DNA of 35,967 nucleotides from contig JACVRW010000021.1 of NCBI GenBank assembly GCA_014534235.1, positions 1-35,967 of the forward strand, written 5' to 3'. The notes under the pieces were generated by a model that had not been told where the DNA came from, made no database searches, and saw only the letters and a list, made by a program, of their open reading frames with translations. Shown here in pieces: positions 8,896 to 17,784 of the stretch. The DNA is from Thermoleophilaceae bacterium. Lineage in GTDB: Bacteria; Actinomycetota; Thermoleophilia; Solirubrobacterales; Thermoleophilaceae. Positions within the stretch are counted from its first letter, which is position 1. Each line of letters starts with the position of its first letter. A program made the translations under genes and the position numbers.

Positions 8896-9663
8896 TCAGC
8901 CCCGCCCGCGAGGTCCGCGCCCAACCGCCACCAGGTCCAGGCAGCGCGAGAGGTTGCCGCGCCGGAGCTCGAAATCCTCCGGAGTGATGGTGGCCGCACG
9001 CGGATCGTTCCGCCGCCGTGAGCGCGTCAGCGTGAGGTCGTACAGGCGCTGGCGAACCCGCCGCGGCACCGCCCGGCGCAGCCGCAGCGGATCACGCATG
9101 AGGAGCCGGTCGAGCCGCCGACGCTCCTCGGCGACGAGCTGCAGATAGCGAGGCGAGCCGAAGAGGCCGTAGACCTGCACGTCCGCAAAGTGGGGGGCAC
9201 ATAGCGCCTCGAGCTCGTCGGCGTCGAACTCCACGTAGTGGTAGGGATCGATGATCTCGTCCCGACGGGCGAAGGTGAGCCGGTTGGGTGTTACGAACAC
9301 CGCGCGCCCATCGGGCTCGAGCACGCGGGTCACCTCAGGCAGGACCCGGTCCGGGTTGGGCACGTGCTCGATCGACTGCACCGCCACGACGGAAGCGAAA
9401 CTGCGGTCGGGGAAGGGCAGCTCGCGCATGTCGGCCACCACCGTCTCGCGCTCCTGTCCCGCCAGCGCGGTGGCGTCTATGTCCACACCCACGGTCTCGC
9501 GTGGGGCGAGGTGGTGGTAGGAGTGCCCGATGCCCGCGCCGAGATCGAGCACCGGGCCGGGCCCCAGAAAGCGGGCGGCGTGGATGTAGGCGGCTACGTG
9601 CCGCTGCCACGTGGGGTTGAAGCCTCCTGACCGCGTGGTTACGCGCTCGCCGGTGACAGGCAT
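8896..9663 (-). CDS. Class I SAM-dependent methyltransferase
   Basis: This 255-residue Methyltransf_11-type enzyme has motif I VLDLGAGIG (38-46), an acidic residue after strand 2 (GVDID), and a post-motif region VVAVQSIEHVPNPD (about 88-101). It probably acts on a sugar or a lipid-linked intermediate; the substrate is unknown. The ATG at 9663 is supported by a GGAAG ribosome-binding site five bases upstream. It overlaps the last 25 bases of the preceding methyltransferase gene. The open frame reaches further upstream (to 10527), but that stretch is the shadow of the preceding gene. The C-terminus is Arg-rich and basic. Confidence 0.88.
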   Translation of the reverse strand: MPVTGERVTTRSGGFNPTWQRHVAAYIHAARFLGPGPVLDLGAGIGHSYHHLAPRETVGVDIDATALAGQERETVVADMRELPFPDRSFASVVAVQSIEHVPNPDRVLPEVTRVLEPDGRAVFVTPNRLTFARRDEIIDPYHYVEFDADELEALCAPHFADVQVYGLFGSPRYLQLVAEERRRLDRLLMRDPLRLRRAVPRRVRQRLYDLTLTRSRRRNDPRAATITPEDFELRRGNLSRCLDLVAVGRGPRGRG

Positions 9664-10580
9664 GGCTGCTTCCGGGCCTCGACGTAGATGCTCCCCCCTC
9701 GCCGCATCGCGACCTCCAGAGCGGCGAGTGCAGCGGCGGCCGGCAGCAGTGTGGCCGCCGCCGCGAGCGTCGCCGCGCGCGCGCCGCCGCGTAGTCCGGT
9801 TCGACGCGCCGAGGGCCGCCGGATCGCGTCGTAGAGCTCGGGCCGCCCGGGCAGGAGGTGGACGAGGCCGTGCAACCAGCCGAAGAGGACCTGGCCTGCG
9901 CGGACGTGACTCAGTCGCTCGACACGGAGCCCCACGGCCTCCAACCGCCCGAGCAGAGCCGATGCAGGGAGGTGGACGAGGTGGCGAGGGAGATCCAAGG
10001 CAAGCCAGGCATCGCCAAACGCCCGCGCCTGCAAGCTCGCGGAGTTGGGGATGGCGATGACGATGACGCCCGCGGGCAGGAGCAGCTTGTAGGCGCGGGC
10101 AAGCGCTGCTCCCGGCGCGCGCAGGTGCTCGAGTGAGTGCCAGAAGACCACGGCGGCGAAGCGCCCGTCGAGCTCGTCGAGTTCGAGCGTGCGAACGTCT
10201 GGCCGGGCCGAGGTGCGCTCTAGCCCGAGCGCTTCGCGCCCGCGCCGCTGAAGAGCATCGAGCAGGGCGCCGTCTCCCGCGCCAACGTCCAGCACCGCGC
10301 CCGGCGGGGCGATCCTGTCCAGGCGCCGCGCGAGCAAACCGCGCGTGCGGTGCAGGAGCCAGTCGCCGGGTCCCGCGAAGCGGCCGGACGGCGGCCGGTA
10401 CCAATCGGCGTAGGCCCGATCGAGCTCCGCCTGATCGGGCCAGGGGTCGGTAGTCGCCGCTCCGCAGGATCGGCAGCGGCGACGCCCGTGGAGGCGCTCG
10501 GAGTCGTCGTCGAAGGCCATTCCGCACCAGGCGCAGTGCGCCGGCGAGGAGATCATGTGGCTCGGCGCGGCCGTGCTCAT
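9639..10580 (-). CDS. Zinc-ribbon SAM-dependent methyltransferase
   Basis: This is a 313-residue methyltransferase with an N-terminal four-cysteine zinc-ribbon-like element: CAWC at 16-19 and CRSC at 36-39. Motif I is VLDVGAGDG (96-104) and the post-motif is FWHSLEHL (about 148-155). A hydrophobic Ala/Leu-rich segment near the C-terminus (about 270-295) could associate with the membrane. This architecture is common among methyltransferases in polysaccharide clusters. The ATG overlaps the stop of the upstream GT2 gene as ATGA, which indicates coupling. No strong Shine-Dalgarno sequence is present. A start much further upstream in the same open frame is a shadow of the GT2 gene and is rejected. 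Substrate unknown. Confidence 0.88.
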   Translation of the reverse strand: MSTAAPSHMISSPAHCAWCGMAFDDDSERLHGRRRCRSCGAATTDPWPDQAELDRAYADWYRPPSGRFAGPGDWLLHRTRGLLARRLDRIAPPGAVLDVGAGDGALLDALQRRGREALGLERTSARPDVRTLELDELDGRFAAVVFWHSLEHLRAPGAALARAYKLLLPAGVIVIAIPNSASLQARAFGDAWLALDLPRHLVHLPASALLGRLEAVGLRVERLSHVRAGQVLFGWLHGLVHLLPGRPELYDAIRRPSARRTGLRGGARAATLAAAATLLPAAAALAALEVAMRRGGSIYVEARKQPCLSPASA

Positions 10581-11323
10581 GGCTCGAACTTGCGCGAGCG
10601 GAGGATGCCGTTGCGATGCAGCAGCAGCCGTGCGCCGGCCCACAACGTCTTCAGCCCGTAGACCACCGAGGCGCGGAACGAGATCGACGAGGCGTCGTCG
10701 AAGTAGCGCGACCGCGCGGGCACCTCGGCGATGCGGAAGCCGAAGTGCGCCGCCTGCATGAGCATCTCGGAGTCGAAGGAGAAGTCGAGCGCGTCCCGGA
10801 GGAAGGGCACCTCCAGCAGGAGGCGCCGCGAGTACGCGCGGTAGCCGGTGTGCATCTCCGAGAGCTGCGTCCCGAGCAGCCGGTTCTCCACCGAGGTGAG
10901 CCCGCGGTTGGCCACGTACTTCCAGCGCGGCATGCCCTCGGCGAGCGCCATGCCGGGCTCGGCCAGCCGTGAGCCGAGCACCAGGTCCGCCTCGCCTCGA
11001 AGGATCGGCGTGACCATCTGTGGAATGAGGCTTGGCTCGTACTGCCCGTCGGGGTGCAGCATGACCACGATGTCCGCGCCACGCTGAAGCGCCTCGAGGT
11101 AGCAGGTCTTCTGGTTCCCGCCGTAGCCGACGTTGTGCGGGTGCCATACCAGGTGGGCCGGCAGGCCGCGGGCCAGCTCGACCGTGTTGTCGGTGGAGTT
11201 GTCGTCCACGAGGATGATCTCGTCCACCCAGTCGAACGGAATCGCGGCGACGGTCGCGTTCAGCGTGCGGGCCGCGTTGAGGGCCGGCATGACGACGACG
11301 ATCTTCGCGTCGGCGCGCTCCAC
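10577..11323 (-). CDS. GT2 glycosyltransferase (DPM1-like)
   Basis: This 248-residue family 2 enzyme transfers a sugar from a nucleotide donor to an acceptor at the cytosolic face. Motifs are IVVVMPALNAA near the N-terminus, LVDDNSTDNT (38-47), NVGYGGNQK (64-72) and the donor/metal site HPDGQYEP (90-97). A GSRLAEPGMALAEGMP loop and HTGYRAY follow. There is no C-terminal membrane helix, so it resembles the soluble DPM1-like group. The start is a GTG ten bases after the stop of the large GT-C-like gene, with AGGA about ten bases upstream. The end overlaps the next gene as ATGA. It probably acts within the same operon on the lipid-linked or polymer precursor. Confidence 0.9.
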   Translation of the reverse strand: MERADAKIVVVMPALNAARTLNATVAAIPFDWVDEIILVDDNSTDNTVELARGLPAHLVWHPHNVGYGGNQKTCYLEALQRGADIVVMLHPDGQYEPSLIPQMVTPILRGEADLVLGSRLAEPGMALAEGMPRWKYVANRGLTSVENRLLGTQLSEMHTGYRAYSRRLLLEVPFLRDALDFSFDSEMLMQAAHFGFRIAEVPARSRYFDDASSISFRASVVYGLKTLWAGARLLLHRNGILRSRKFEP

Positions 11324-11333
11324 TAGCCGGATC

Positions 11334-13334
11334 CTATGGCGCGTAGACTCGGAAGGCCGGGTCTTGGAAATCCGGTCCCCGGCCGGACAGGCAGCGGCCC
11401 GACGTGTAGGACCTCACGCCCAGAAACCCGCGCAGGAAGCCGGGATGGGTCACCACGACGGGGGTTCGCGAGATCCTCCGCCGAACCCGCGCGCATCCCG
11501 TGGTCCGCGGCAGCAGCTCGAGGCGGTTTGTGAAGTGATCTCCGGCGAGCGGTGCCAGCAGCGTCCGCGAGATGAACGCTATGTCGCGGTCGCCCTCCCG
11601 GAACCAGGGCTGAGCCGCAAACCAGCCAACGACGCGTGGAGCTAGGGCGCTCGTGCCCGCCACCTGGGCGTGTCGAGCTACAAAGCCGTCGGCGGCTGGG
11701 GCAAGGGCCGCACCTACCGCGACGGCGGCCGCGACCGCGAGGGCGCCCATCGGGGCGTCTCTCAACCTTGCGTCTGTTCGATCCGCCATTCGCGAGACGA
11801 CGGTCGCCGCGGCCACGACGAGCGCTCCGGCAGTGCCCCCCACGACGAGCGCCCACGGCGGCGGCGTGTACGGAGCGGGGACGCGCGCTGTCGCGACGAC
11901 GCTCCAGGCCGCCGCCGCCGCCAGCAGCCAGGTCGCGGCTATCCCAAAGCGGGCGGGCGCCCGCGCGGCCAGTGCGACGGCGACCATCGCCGCGAAGGCC
12001 GCCGGCAGGATGTATCGGACCGTCGAGATCGGCCAGCCGCTGCCGAGCAGTTGGCCGGGGGCCGTCTGCTCGCCGGTCCCGGGAGCGATGGACCAGAGGA
12101 ACATCCCCAGCACGGAGATGGCTCCGGCCGCAATGAGCGCACGGCGGAGCCGGCGCCCGCGTACCAGCGGGGCCGCGGCGAGCACCACGACGGCTCCGAG
12201 GAGAAGCAGCCAGATACCTCCCAGTCGGGCCGTGTAGTCCCCTAAACGTCCATCGAGCGTCTCGAGCGGACGGTCGGCGAAGCGCGTGTCGATGAGGTTT
12301 AGGAATGCTGGACCGGGATCGCCCCATGGCGTGGACGCGAACGGCCAGAACGGCGAGCCGTGATCGATGAGGTTGCGCGCGTACCAGATCCCGCCCACGG
12401 CGAACGCGGCGACCAGAGAGACGGCAAGCCACCGCGCGGGCGGTGGCGCGCGCCTCCGGGCGAGGACGACACCTACGGCTAGGGCGGCGGCGACCATTCC
12501 CGCGGAGGTGGTCTTCGTCCCGAGCGCGAGCCCGCCCGACACGATCGCCGGCACGAGCAGCGCCGGCCGGCGGCCGGCCCCCGTGGCTAGGGCTGCCGTG
12601 CACGCGACCCACGCGAGCGTAGGTAGGTCGGTCTGGGGCTCATTGAGCTGACGCGTCACGACCGGCGGGGTGACGAGGGCCGTCGTGGCAAGCGCCGCGG
12701 CGCGTGCGGGAACCGCGAGGTTGCGCAGAGTGAGCCAGCTCGCGAGCATCAGGACAACGAGCATTACCGGGTTCCACAGCGAGAGCGGGACCCAGCTCCG
12801 CGCGATCCCGGCCGCCCACGTGAGCGCGACCTCGTCCGTCAGTGGGTAGTTGCCATAGGGGAGGTCGTAGCTCAGCGCGAGGATCGATCCCGGTCGGCCG
12901 TTCGCGATCCAGCCGGCGACCTCGGCGTAGTGGTAGACGGACCCGTCGAAACCGATCGACGGGTTCCCGAGCTGCCAGATCACCCAGGCGGCGAAGGAGC
13001 CGATGAGCGCGCCCGCCGCGAGCCGCCAGGGGGGGCCGAGCCTGCGCCACCACACTGAAACCTCTCCGACGACCGAGGTCCTCGGTGTTGGAAGCAACGC
13101 CAGCGCCGCGATCCATGTAAGAGCGGCCGCCGCGCTGAGCGCAACGGCGTTCGCGCCAAGCCCTAGCAGACCGAGCGCGAGCGCCTCGAGCACCGCGGCC
13201 GCAACGCCGAACACGATGGCGACGACGGCACGCTCGAGTCCCGACGGTGCGATGCGAGAGGCGAGCCTGAGAGCCGCGTGGCCGAGGGCCAGCACCGCGA
13301 GCGCCAAGAGGACGTGGTGGACGGCGTCTCCCAC
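11334..13334 (-). CDS. Large GT-C-like polytopic membrane protein
   Basis: This 666-residue protein has about 14 predicted hydrophobic helices. After the first four helices the first large outer loop reads FDGSVYHYAEVAGWI (about 128-142), the position where GT-C glycosyltransferases carry their catalytic acid. It continues with YDLPYGNYPLTDEVALTWAAG. A soluble C-terminal region of about 120 residues (WFAAQPWFREGDRDI onward) contains several Cys and Arg residues. I read it as a lipid-linked-sugar-using glycosyltransferase of the GT-C superfamily, but I do not recognise a named family. The GTG at 13334 leaves a 55-bp gap to the preceding gene. GAGGA lies about 12 bases upstream, which is rather far. 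It is followed ten bases later by the GT2 gene. Confidence 0.75.
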   Translation of the reverse strand: MGDAVHHVLLALAVLALGHAALRLASRIAPSGLERAVVAIVFGVAAAVLEALALGLLGLGANAVALSAAAALTWIAALALLPTPRTSVVGEVSVWWRRLGPPWRLAAGALIGSFAAWVIWQLGNPSIGFDGSVYHYAEVAGWIANGRPGSILALSYDLPYGNYPLTDEVALTWAAGIARSWVPLSLWNPVMLVVLMLASWLTLRNLAVPARAAALATTALVTPPVVTRQLNEPQTDLPTLAWVACTAALATGAGRRPALLVPAIVSGGLALGTKTTSAGMVAAALAVGVVLARRRAPPPARWLAVSLVAAFAVGGIWYARNLIDHGSPFWPFASTPWGDPGPAFLNLIDTRFADRPLETLDGRLGDYTARLGGIWLLLLGAVVVLAAAPLVRGRRLRRALIAAGAISVLGMFLWSIAPGTGEQTAPGQLLGSGWPISTVRYILPAAFAAMVAVALAARAPARFGIAATWLLAAAAAWSVVATARVPAPYTPPPWALVVGGTAGALVVAAATVVSRMADRTDARLRDAPMGALAVAAAVAVGAALAPAADGFVARHAQVAGTSALAPRVVGWFAAQPWFREGDRDIAFISRTLLAPLAGDHFTNRLELLPRTTGCARVRRRISRTPVVVTHPGFLRGFLGVRSYTSGRCLSGRGPDFQDPAFRVYAP

Positions 13335-13389
13335 CGAGCCAACATATCCTCAGCCGGCGCGGCGGCGCCCCGGGCACTTCTTCCACCTA

Positions 13390-14574
13390 CTACGGCACGC
13401 GCGCGCCGTGCGCGCGAGGGCCGGCGTAGGTCACAGTCACGGAGCGGGTGGGCGGGACCTTCGGCGCGAACGGGTCACCCGGATCTGGGATCTCTTTGAC
13501 GGCGAGGCGAGCGATGACTTGGCCGTCCGGCGGCGGGTCGTCGACCGCCACGTGAAGGACCTGCTGACTCTCGCCGCCATCGGCGCCGTACTCCGAGCCG
13601 AGCACCTCGGAGAGGCCTGGGGCGATGACCGGCTTCCCCTCTCGCCGCATCGCGTAGACGAGTCCGGCCTGGAACCCGAGCGCCATGAACGACGCATCCT
13701 CCGTGGCCGAGGCTTCCACGCGTGTGGTAATCGCGCGCACCACCGCGTGCCATCCGACCTCGAGGCCGAGAGTGGGGTCGTCGGCGGCAGCCGCTCTCCA
13801 CAGCCGGACGAGGTTCCCGGGCCGGTGGATGGCCTGCTCCAGCAGGGGAGGGATCCAGCACACCGCGCCGACCGCAATCGCAGCGACCGTCCACCGGCGC
13901 GGGATGCGACGTCGCGACGCGGCGAGGCCCCCGAACCCGACGGCCAGCGCTCCGAAGGTCGGAGGAACGTAGGACAGGTGTCCCTGGGCCGTGAAGCTGG
14001 CCACGAGGCAAGTCAAGGGCAGGAGCCGATACTCGCCGCATACGAGCGACCAGGTCAGGAAGATCAGCAGGGTGACCGGCAGCAGCGGCACGGTGGCATT
14101 CCAGATGTCGCTCAGCGTGTCCGCCGGGAGCGACGCAAGCATCACCGGGATAGCGACGGCAACCGCGAACGCGAGCGGCCACCCTCCGCGTCGCCGAGCG
14201 AGCCCTATGACGCCTAGCACCGACGCGACGTTGACCAACCCCATGGTCAGCTCGAGCCACACCGCGTCGGGCAGTCGCGCGGGCAGCGCCAGGAGCCAGT
14301 ACAGGAGTGGGCCGGGCGTGTAGACGTCCTCGCCCAGCACCTGCGATGGACCCGATGACCACTGGCCAACGAGCGGCGAGCGCGGGGTGAGCACGTCGAG
14401 CGAACGGACCGCGATCACCGCGTTGTCAGACAGGGGCTCCCAGCCCACGGTCGCACGCTGGATCATGGACGCCATGATCGGCACCGATGCCGCGAGACCG
14501 AGGGCTATGACCAGGCGGCGCTCGGCAAGCCATGCGCCCGCGGTCGCAGCCGCGCTACGTCCTCGAGGCCGCAC
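13390..14574 (-). CDS. GT-C-like membrane protein, apparently shortened internally
   Basis: This 394-residue protein starts with a GT-C-like pattern: one helix, then the loop LSDNAVIAVRSLDVLTPRSP, then PGPLLYWLLALPARLP and about six more helices to around residue 270. After WHAVVRAITTRVEAS the sequence passes directly into a soluble tail (about 295-394, including VYAMRREGKPVI and SEYGADGGESQQVLHV). It does not continue into further helices. From memory of related actinobacterial proteins, the tail corresponds to the far C-terminus of longer proteins (600-700 residues), so a central helix block appears to be missing in frame. The gene begins with GTG two bases after the stop of the GT2 gene, so it is coupled. 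It may be a natural short form or a decaying gene. Function unknown. Confidence 0.65.
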   Translation of the reverse strand: MRPRGRSAAATAGAWLAERRLVIALGLAASVPIMASMIQRATVGWEPLSDNAVIAVRSLDVLTPRSPLVGQWSSGPSQVLGEDVYTPGPLLYWLLALPARLPDAVWLELTMGLVNVASVLGVIGLARRRGGWPLAFAVAVAIPVMLASLPADTLSDIWNATVPLLPVTLLIFLTWSLVCGEYRLLPLTCLVASFTAQGHLSYVPPTFGALAVGFGGLAASRRRIPRRWTVAAIAVGAVCWIPPLLEQAIHRPGNLVRLWRAAAADDPTLGLEVGWHAVVRAITTRVEASATEDASFMALGFQAGLVYAMRREGKPVIAPGLSEVLGSEYGADGGESQQVLHVAVDDPPPDGQVIARLAVKEIPDPGDPFAPKVPPTRSVTVTYAGPRAHGARVP

Positions 14575-14576
14575 GC

Positions 14577-15263
14577 TCAGCGGCTGTCCAAGCGGCAGCG
14601 CAAGAGCGTCGCCGCCGAGCGCACCCCGTCCATCGCGGTCAGCTTCTTGCCCTCGTCTGTGCGACGCGCCTTGTAGTGGACCGGGATCTCGAAGATGCGC
14701 TCGCCCCGCTGCAGCAGCCGGGCGGTGATCTCGGACTCGATCGCGAAACCCGACGAGCGAAGGTCGAGGCTCCTGAAGACCTCGGTGCGCATCGCCTTGT
14801 GGCAGGTCATGAGATCGCGCAGGTAGACGTTGAAGAGGACATTCGCGAAGAGCGTCAGCGCCCTGTTGCCCATCACATAGAGGAACGAGTGGCTCGTGTA
14901 GCCGTCGAACGCCCGGACCCCGAAGACCGCATTCGTCTCGCCCGAGACGAGCGGCGGAAGGAGCTTGGCCAGGTCGGCCGCCTCGTACTCCAGGTCTGCG
15001 TCGAAGATCGCTGCGAATTCGCCGCGCGCGACTCCGAGCGCCGTTCTCACCGCTGCGCCCTTGCCCCGGTTCGCCCCGTGATGCAGCACGCGCACGCGAT
15101 CAGGCCATCCGCCGCGCGCGAGGATCTCGCGGGTCCCGTCCGTCGAGCCGTCGTCCACGACGATCAGCTCGAACTCAATGCCGACGTCGGTCGCGAGCAC
15201 CTCCTCGACGGCCTGCTTGACAGTGCGCGCTTCGTTGTAGACCGGCATGAGGACGGAGAGCAC
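14577..15263 (-). CDS. GT2 glycosyltransferase, dolichyl/polyprenyl-phosphate-sugar synthase-like
   Basis: This 228-residue family 2 enzyme has SVLMPVYNEA (3-12), VVDDGSTDGT (35-44), HHGANRGKGAAVRTA (61-75) and the metal site DAD (88-90) in IFDADLEYE. DLMTCHKAMR and an IPVHYKAR motif follow, which is the classical pattern of DPM1-type synthases that load polyprenyl phosphate. It has no membrane helices of its own. It starts with GTG 22 bases after the stop of YfhO copy 3 and is coupled to the next gene. This pairing suggests that it makes the lipid-linked donor used by the neighbouring YfhO protein, as CsbB is thought to do for YfhO in Bacillus. That link is inference from gene order. Confidence 0.9.
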   Translation of the reverse strand: MLSVLMPVYNEARTVKQAVEEVLATDVGIEFELIVVDDGSTDGTREILARGGWPDRVRVLHHGANRGKGAAVRTALGVARGEFAAIFDADLEYEAADLAKLLPPLVSGETNAVFGVRAFDGYTSHSFLYVMGNRALTLFANVLFNVYLRDLMTCHKAMRTEVFRSLDLRSSGFAIESEITARLLQRGERIFEIPVHYKARRTDEGKKLTAMDGVRSAATLLRCRLDSR

Positions 15264-15285
15264 GGGCGGGCAGAATACGAAGCGC

Positions 15286-17757
15286 CTAAGCGCGCCGGCG
15301 TACCCCGATCGTCACCGTCGCGAGCAGGCCGGCCAGGGCGATCAGGCTCACCATCCAGCCCACGCGCCAGACCGCGGGTTCGTAGACGAACTCGACCCGG
15401 TGGCGCCCGGGTGGAAGCGTGGTGCCGCGCAGGAGGTAGTTCACCCGATGAAGGTCGGCATCCTGTCCATCGAGCATGACCTTCCAGCCCGGGTAGTAGA
15501 GGTCGGTTAGCACGAGCTCGCCGGGGCGGCGGGCGGTCGCGTCGATCACGACCCGCTCGGGCTCGTACCGGACGATGCGCGCCCTGCCCGCGGGCCCGCG
15601 CCCGGGTTCCTCGTCGAGCGCCGGTACCGCGGCGGGCGTCACGACGACGCGCCGCCCGTCGAAGCTCGGATCCAGCACCGCATCCAGCTGCGCCTCGTCG
15701 CCGGAGACCGTGCGCTGGGCGTCCACCACTCCCGCGCGGGGGAGGGCCCGTGGATTGGCGTAGACGCGGAGGTCCCGGCGATCGTACGCCAGCGGAAGCG
15801 AGGGGTCCTCGACGCGAGGATCGTTGGGATCCTGGGCGATGTCCGTGACGCTCAGCAGCCGGAGCGCAGGCAGCGAGCCGGCCGTCAGGCGGGCAGTCGC
15901 CGTCGGGTTCTCGGTCGGTCCCGCGTCGTAGACGGCGCGTCGCCACAGCTCGCTGTATCGCTCCTCCGAGGGCTGGTCGTAGCTGCGGGCGTCATAGAGC
16001 CGCGAGCTGATTGCGGTGTTGGGGATGAGCGGCGAAGGGCCAAGCTCCCGGGCGAGTCCCACGAAGCGGTTCGGCCGCCGCGACTCGAGGTACTCGAGCC
16101 CGGGGGTCGAGGGCTGCGAAGCCTGCTCTGTGGTGATCGCCGGGTTCGCGCCCATCCCTGCCTTGAAGAGGTCGGCGGCGGTCAGCGCCACGGCAAGCAC
16201 CACGAATGTCGTCGCCGCCAGTCCGCGCCGCAGACGCCCCGCGAGGAGCACGACCCCCAACCCCATGAAGGTCAACCAGACGATCATGGCCCCGATCCGA
16301 ATCGCGGCCCGGATGTCCGCGTCCGCGGGCGGCCCCGGCCACGCGAATCCCCAAGCGATCTCGAGCCCACGGCCGAGCTGGGCCGCGGAGACGTGCCCCC
16401 GCAGGGCCACCACGACGATCGGCAACAGGAGCAGCCCGACGGCGACCGCCAGCACGGCGCCCGGGCGGCGGATCCGGCTTGAGCTCAGGTCGTCGAGCCC
16501 CCACCCGGCGAGGAGCGCGAGACACAGCATGAGGATGACGACCAGGCGCAGGTGGTTGCCGGTCTTGACGATCGGGATTTGCGCCGTGATGTCCGGCAGC
16601 GGTGGGAGGCCGATGACGATCGCGAGGATGAACGCGCCAAAGACGGCCACACCCAGCCGTTGCAGCGAGGGACGAACGACCAGCGACGCAGCCGCAAGCG
16701 CCAGCGGCAGGGCGCCGGCGTACAGCGCCCGCTCCTGCGCGAACGCCCCTACGGCCGTATGCGTGGCGCGCCCCCAGTACTCGTAGAGCGCGAACCCGAG
16801 CAGGTACCTGCGCTCCAGCGCGAGGCGCGAGAAGACCTCACGGACCTCCGGGTCGCTCGACCGCGCCAGCAGCTCCAGGAAGGGCAGCAGGGTCACCGCG
16901 GCGAGCGCGGTCCCGCCTGCGAGTGCGGCGCAAAAGGTCAGCACAGGTCGCCACAACCGGAAGCGGAAACCCTGCCGGCGCAGCACGAATGCGCGGAAGG
17001 CGAAGAAGGCGAGCGTGACCGCGAGCACGTGGAAGCTCGACTCGGGATGCCCTGCGAAGAACTGCAGCGCTACGACGAACGCGAGCCCCGCCGCAGGGAG
17101 CGGTCCAGGCTTGCCGATCACCTGATCGGTCAGCAAGAGAAGCCACGGAAGGAGGGCCCAGACGCTGGCGAGCGGCCAGGCTACCCAGGCGAGGAAGTAG
17201 AGGCTGAATCCGAACACGAGGCCCGCGAGCAGGGCGCCGCCGAAACGCATTCGCAGCGCGCGGCAGAGCAGATACGTGCCGAACGCGGCGACGAACACCT
17301 TGAGGACCGCGATCAGGCCGAGCGACCACCAGAAAGGCAGGACATAGGCGGGAAGGCTGAACGGCGAGAGGACCGCGGACTGCGAGTTCCCGAGGAACGG
17401 TCTGCCCGCGGCGACGTGCGGGTTCCACAGGGGGGCGTCCGGTAGGCGTTCACGCGTGTACTCGAGCCAGGGCTGGAACTGCACGGCCGAGTCGACGAGC
17501 TCGTAGTTGGCCCCCAGTGGGCGAACGTCCGCCGGTCGTTCGGCGGACCACGGCGCGGCCGTCCAGAGCTGGTCGGCTGCGGAAACGGTGTGTCCCGGGA
17601 GGAGAGCGGCCCCGAAGAGAACGACCGCCAGCACGGCGTAGACGAGCGCGGCGGCCGCCCCGGGATGTCGGCGGAGCCACCTCGCCCTGCCGTCGAGGCG
17701 AAGCTTGACGGCCCGCGCGCGCTCCGTTACGACGCCACCTGGCGCGGGGAGCCCCAT
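15286..17757 (-). CDS. YfhO-family GT-C membrane protein, copy 3
   Basis: This 823-residue paralogue of the two YfhO genes at 1372-6425 lies on the other strand inside the long operon. Landmarks are a first helix around 35-55, PLWNPHV (109-115) followed by AAGRPFLGNSQSAVLSP, YEYWGR in the DYWGR position, GNHLRLVVILMLCLALLAGW, and YYPGWK near 753 with VNYLLRGTTLPPG. The ATG at 17757 is followed by a basic N-terminal stretch before the first helix. Another in-frame start nearer the helix is possible. It lies 27 bp after the GT-C gene and 22 bp before the GT2 gene. Known family role: extracytoplasmic transfer of a lipid-linked sugar. The acceptor is unknown. Confidence 0.9.
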   Translation of the reverse strand: MGLPAPGGVVTERARAVKLRLDGRARWLRRHPGAAAALVYAVLAVVLFGAALLPGHTVSAADQLWTAAPWSAERPADVRPLGANYELVDSAVQFQPWLEYTRERLPDAPLWNPHVAAGRPFLGNSQSAVLSPFSLPAYVLPFWWSLGLIAVLKVFVAAFGTYLLCRALRMRFGGALLAGLVFGFSLYFLAWVAWPLASVWALLPWLLLLTDQVIGKPGPLPAAGLAFVVALQFFAGHPESSFHVLAVTLAFFAFRAFVLRRQGFRFRLWRPVLTFCAALAGGTALAAVTLLPFLELLARSSDPEVREVFSRLALERRYLLGFALYEYWGRATHTAVGAFAQERALYAGALPLALAAASLVVRPSLQRLGVAVFGAFILAIVIGLPPLPDITAQIPIVKTGNHLRLVVILMLCLALLAGWGLDDLSSSRIRRPGAVLAVAVGLLLLPIVVVALRGHVSAAQLGRGLEIAWGFAWPGPPADADIRAAIRIGAMIVWLTFMGLGVVLLAGRLRRGLAATTFVVLAVALTAADLFKAGMGANPAITTEQASQPSTPGLEYLESRRPNRFVGLARELGPSPLIPNTAISSRLYDARSYDQPSEERYSELWRRAVYDAGPTENPTATARLTAGSLPALRLLSVTDIAQDPNDPRVEDPSLPLAYDRRDLRVYANPRALPRAGVVDAQRTVSGDEAQLDAVLDPSFDGRRVVVTPAAVPALDEEPGRGPAGRARIVRYEPERVVIDATARRPGELVLTDLYYPGWKVMLDGQDADLHRVNYLLRGTTLPPGRHRVEFVYEPAVWRVGWMVSLIALAGLLATVTIGVRRRA

Positions 17758-17784
17758 AGCGGCGCGATCATAGGCTCGACGACC

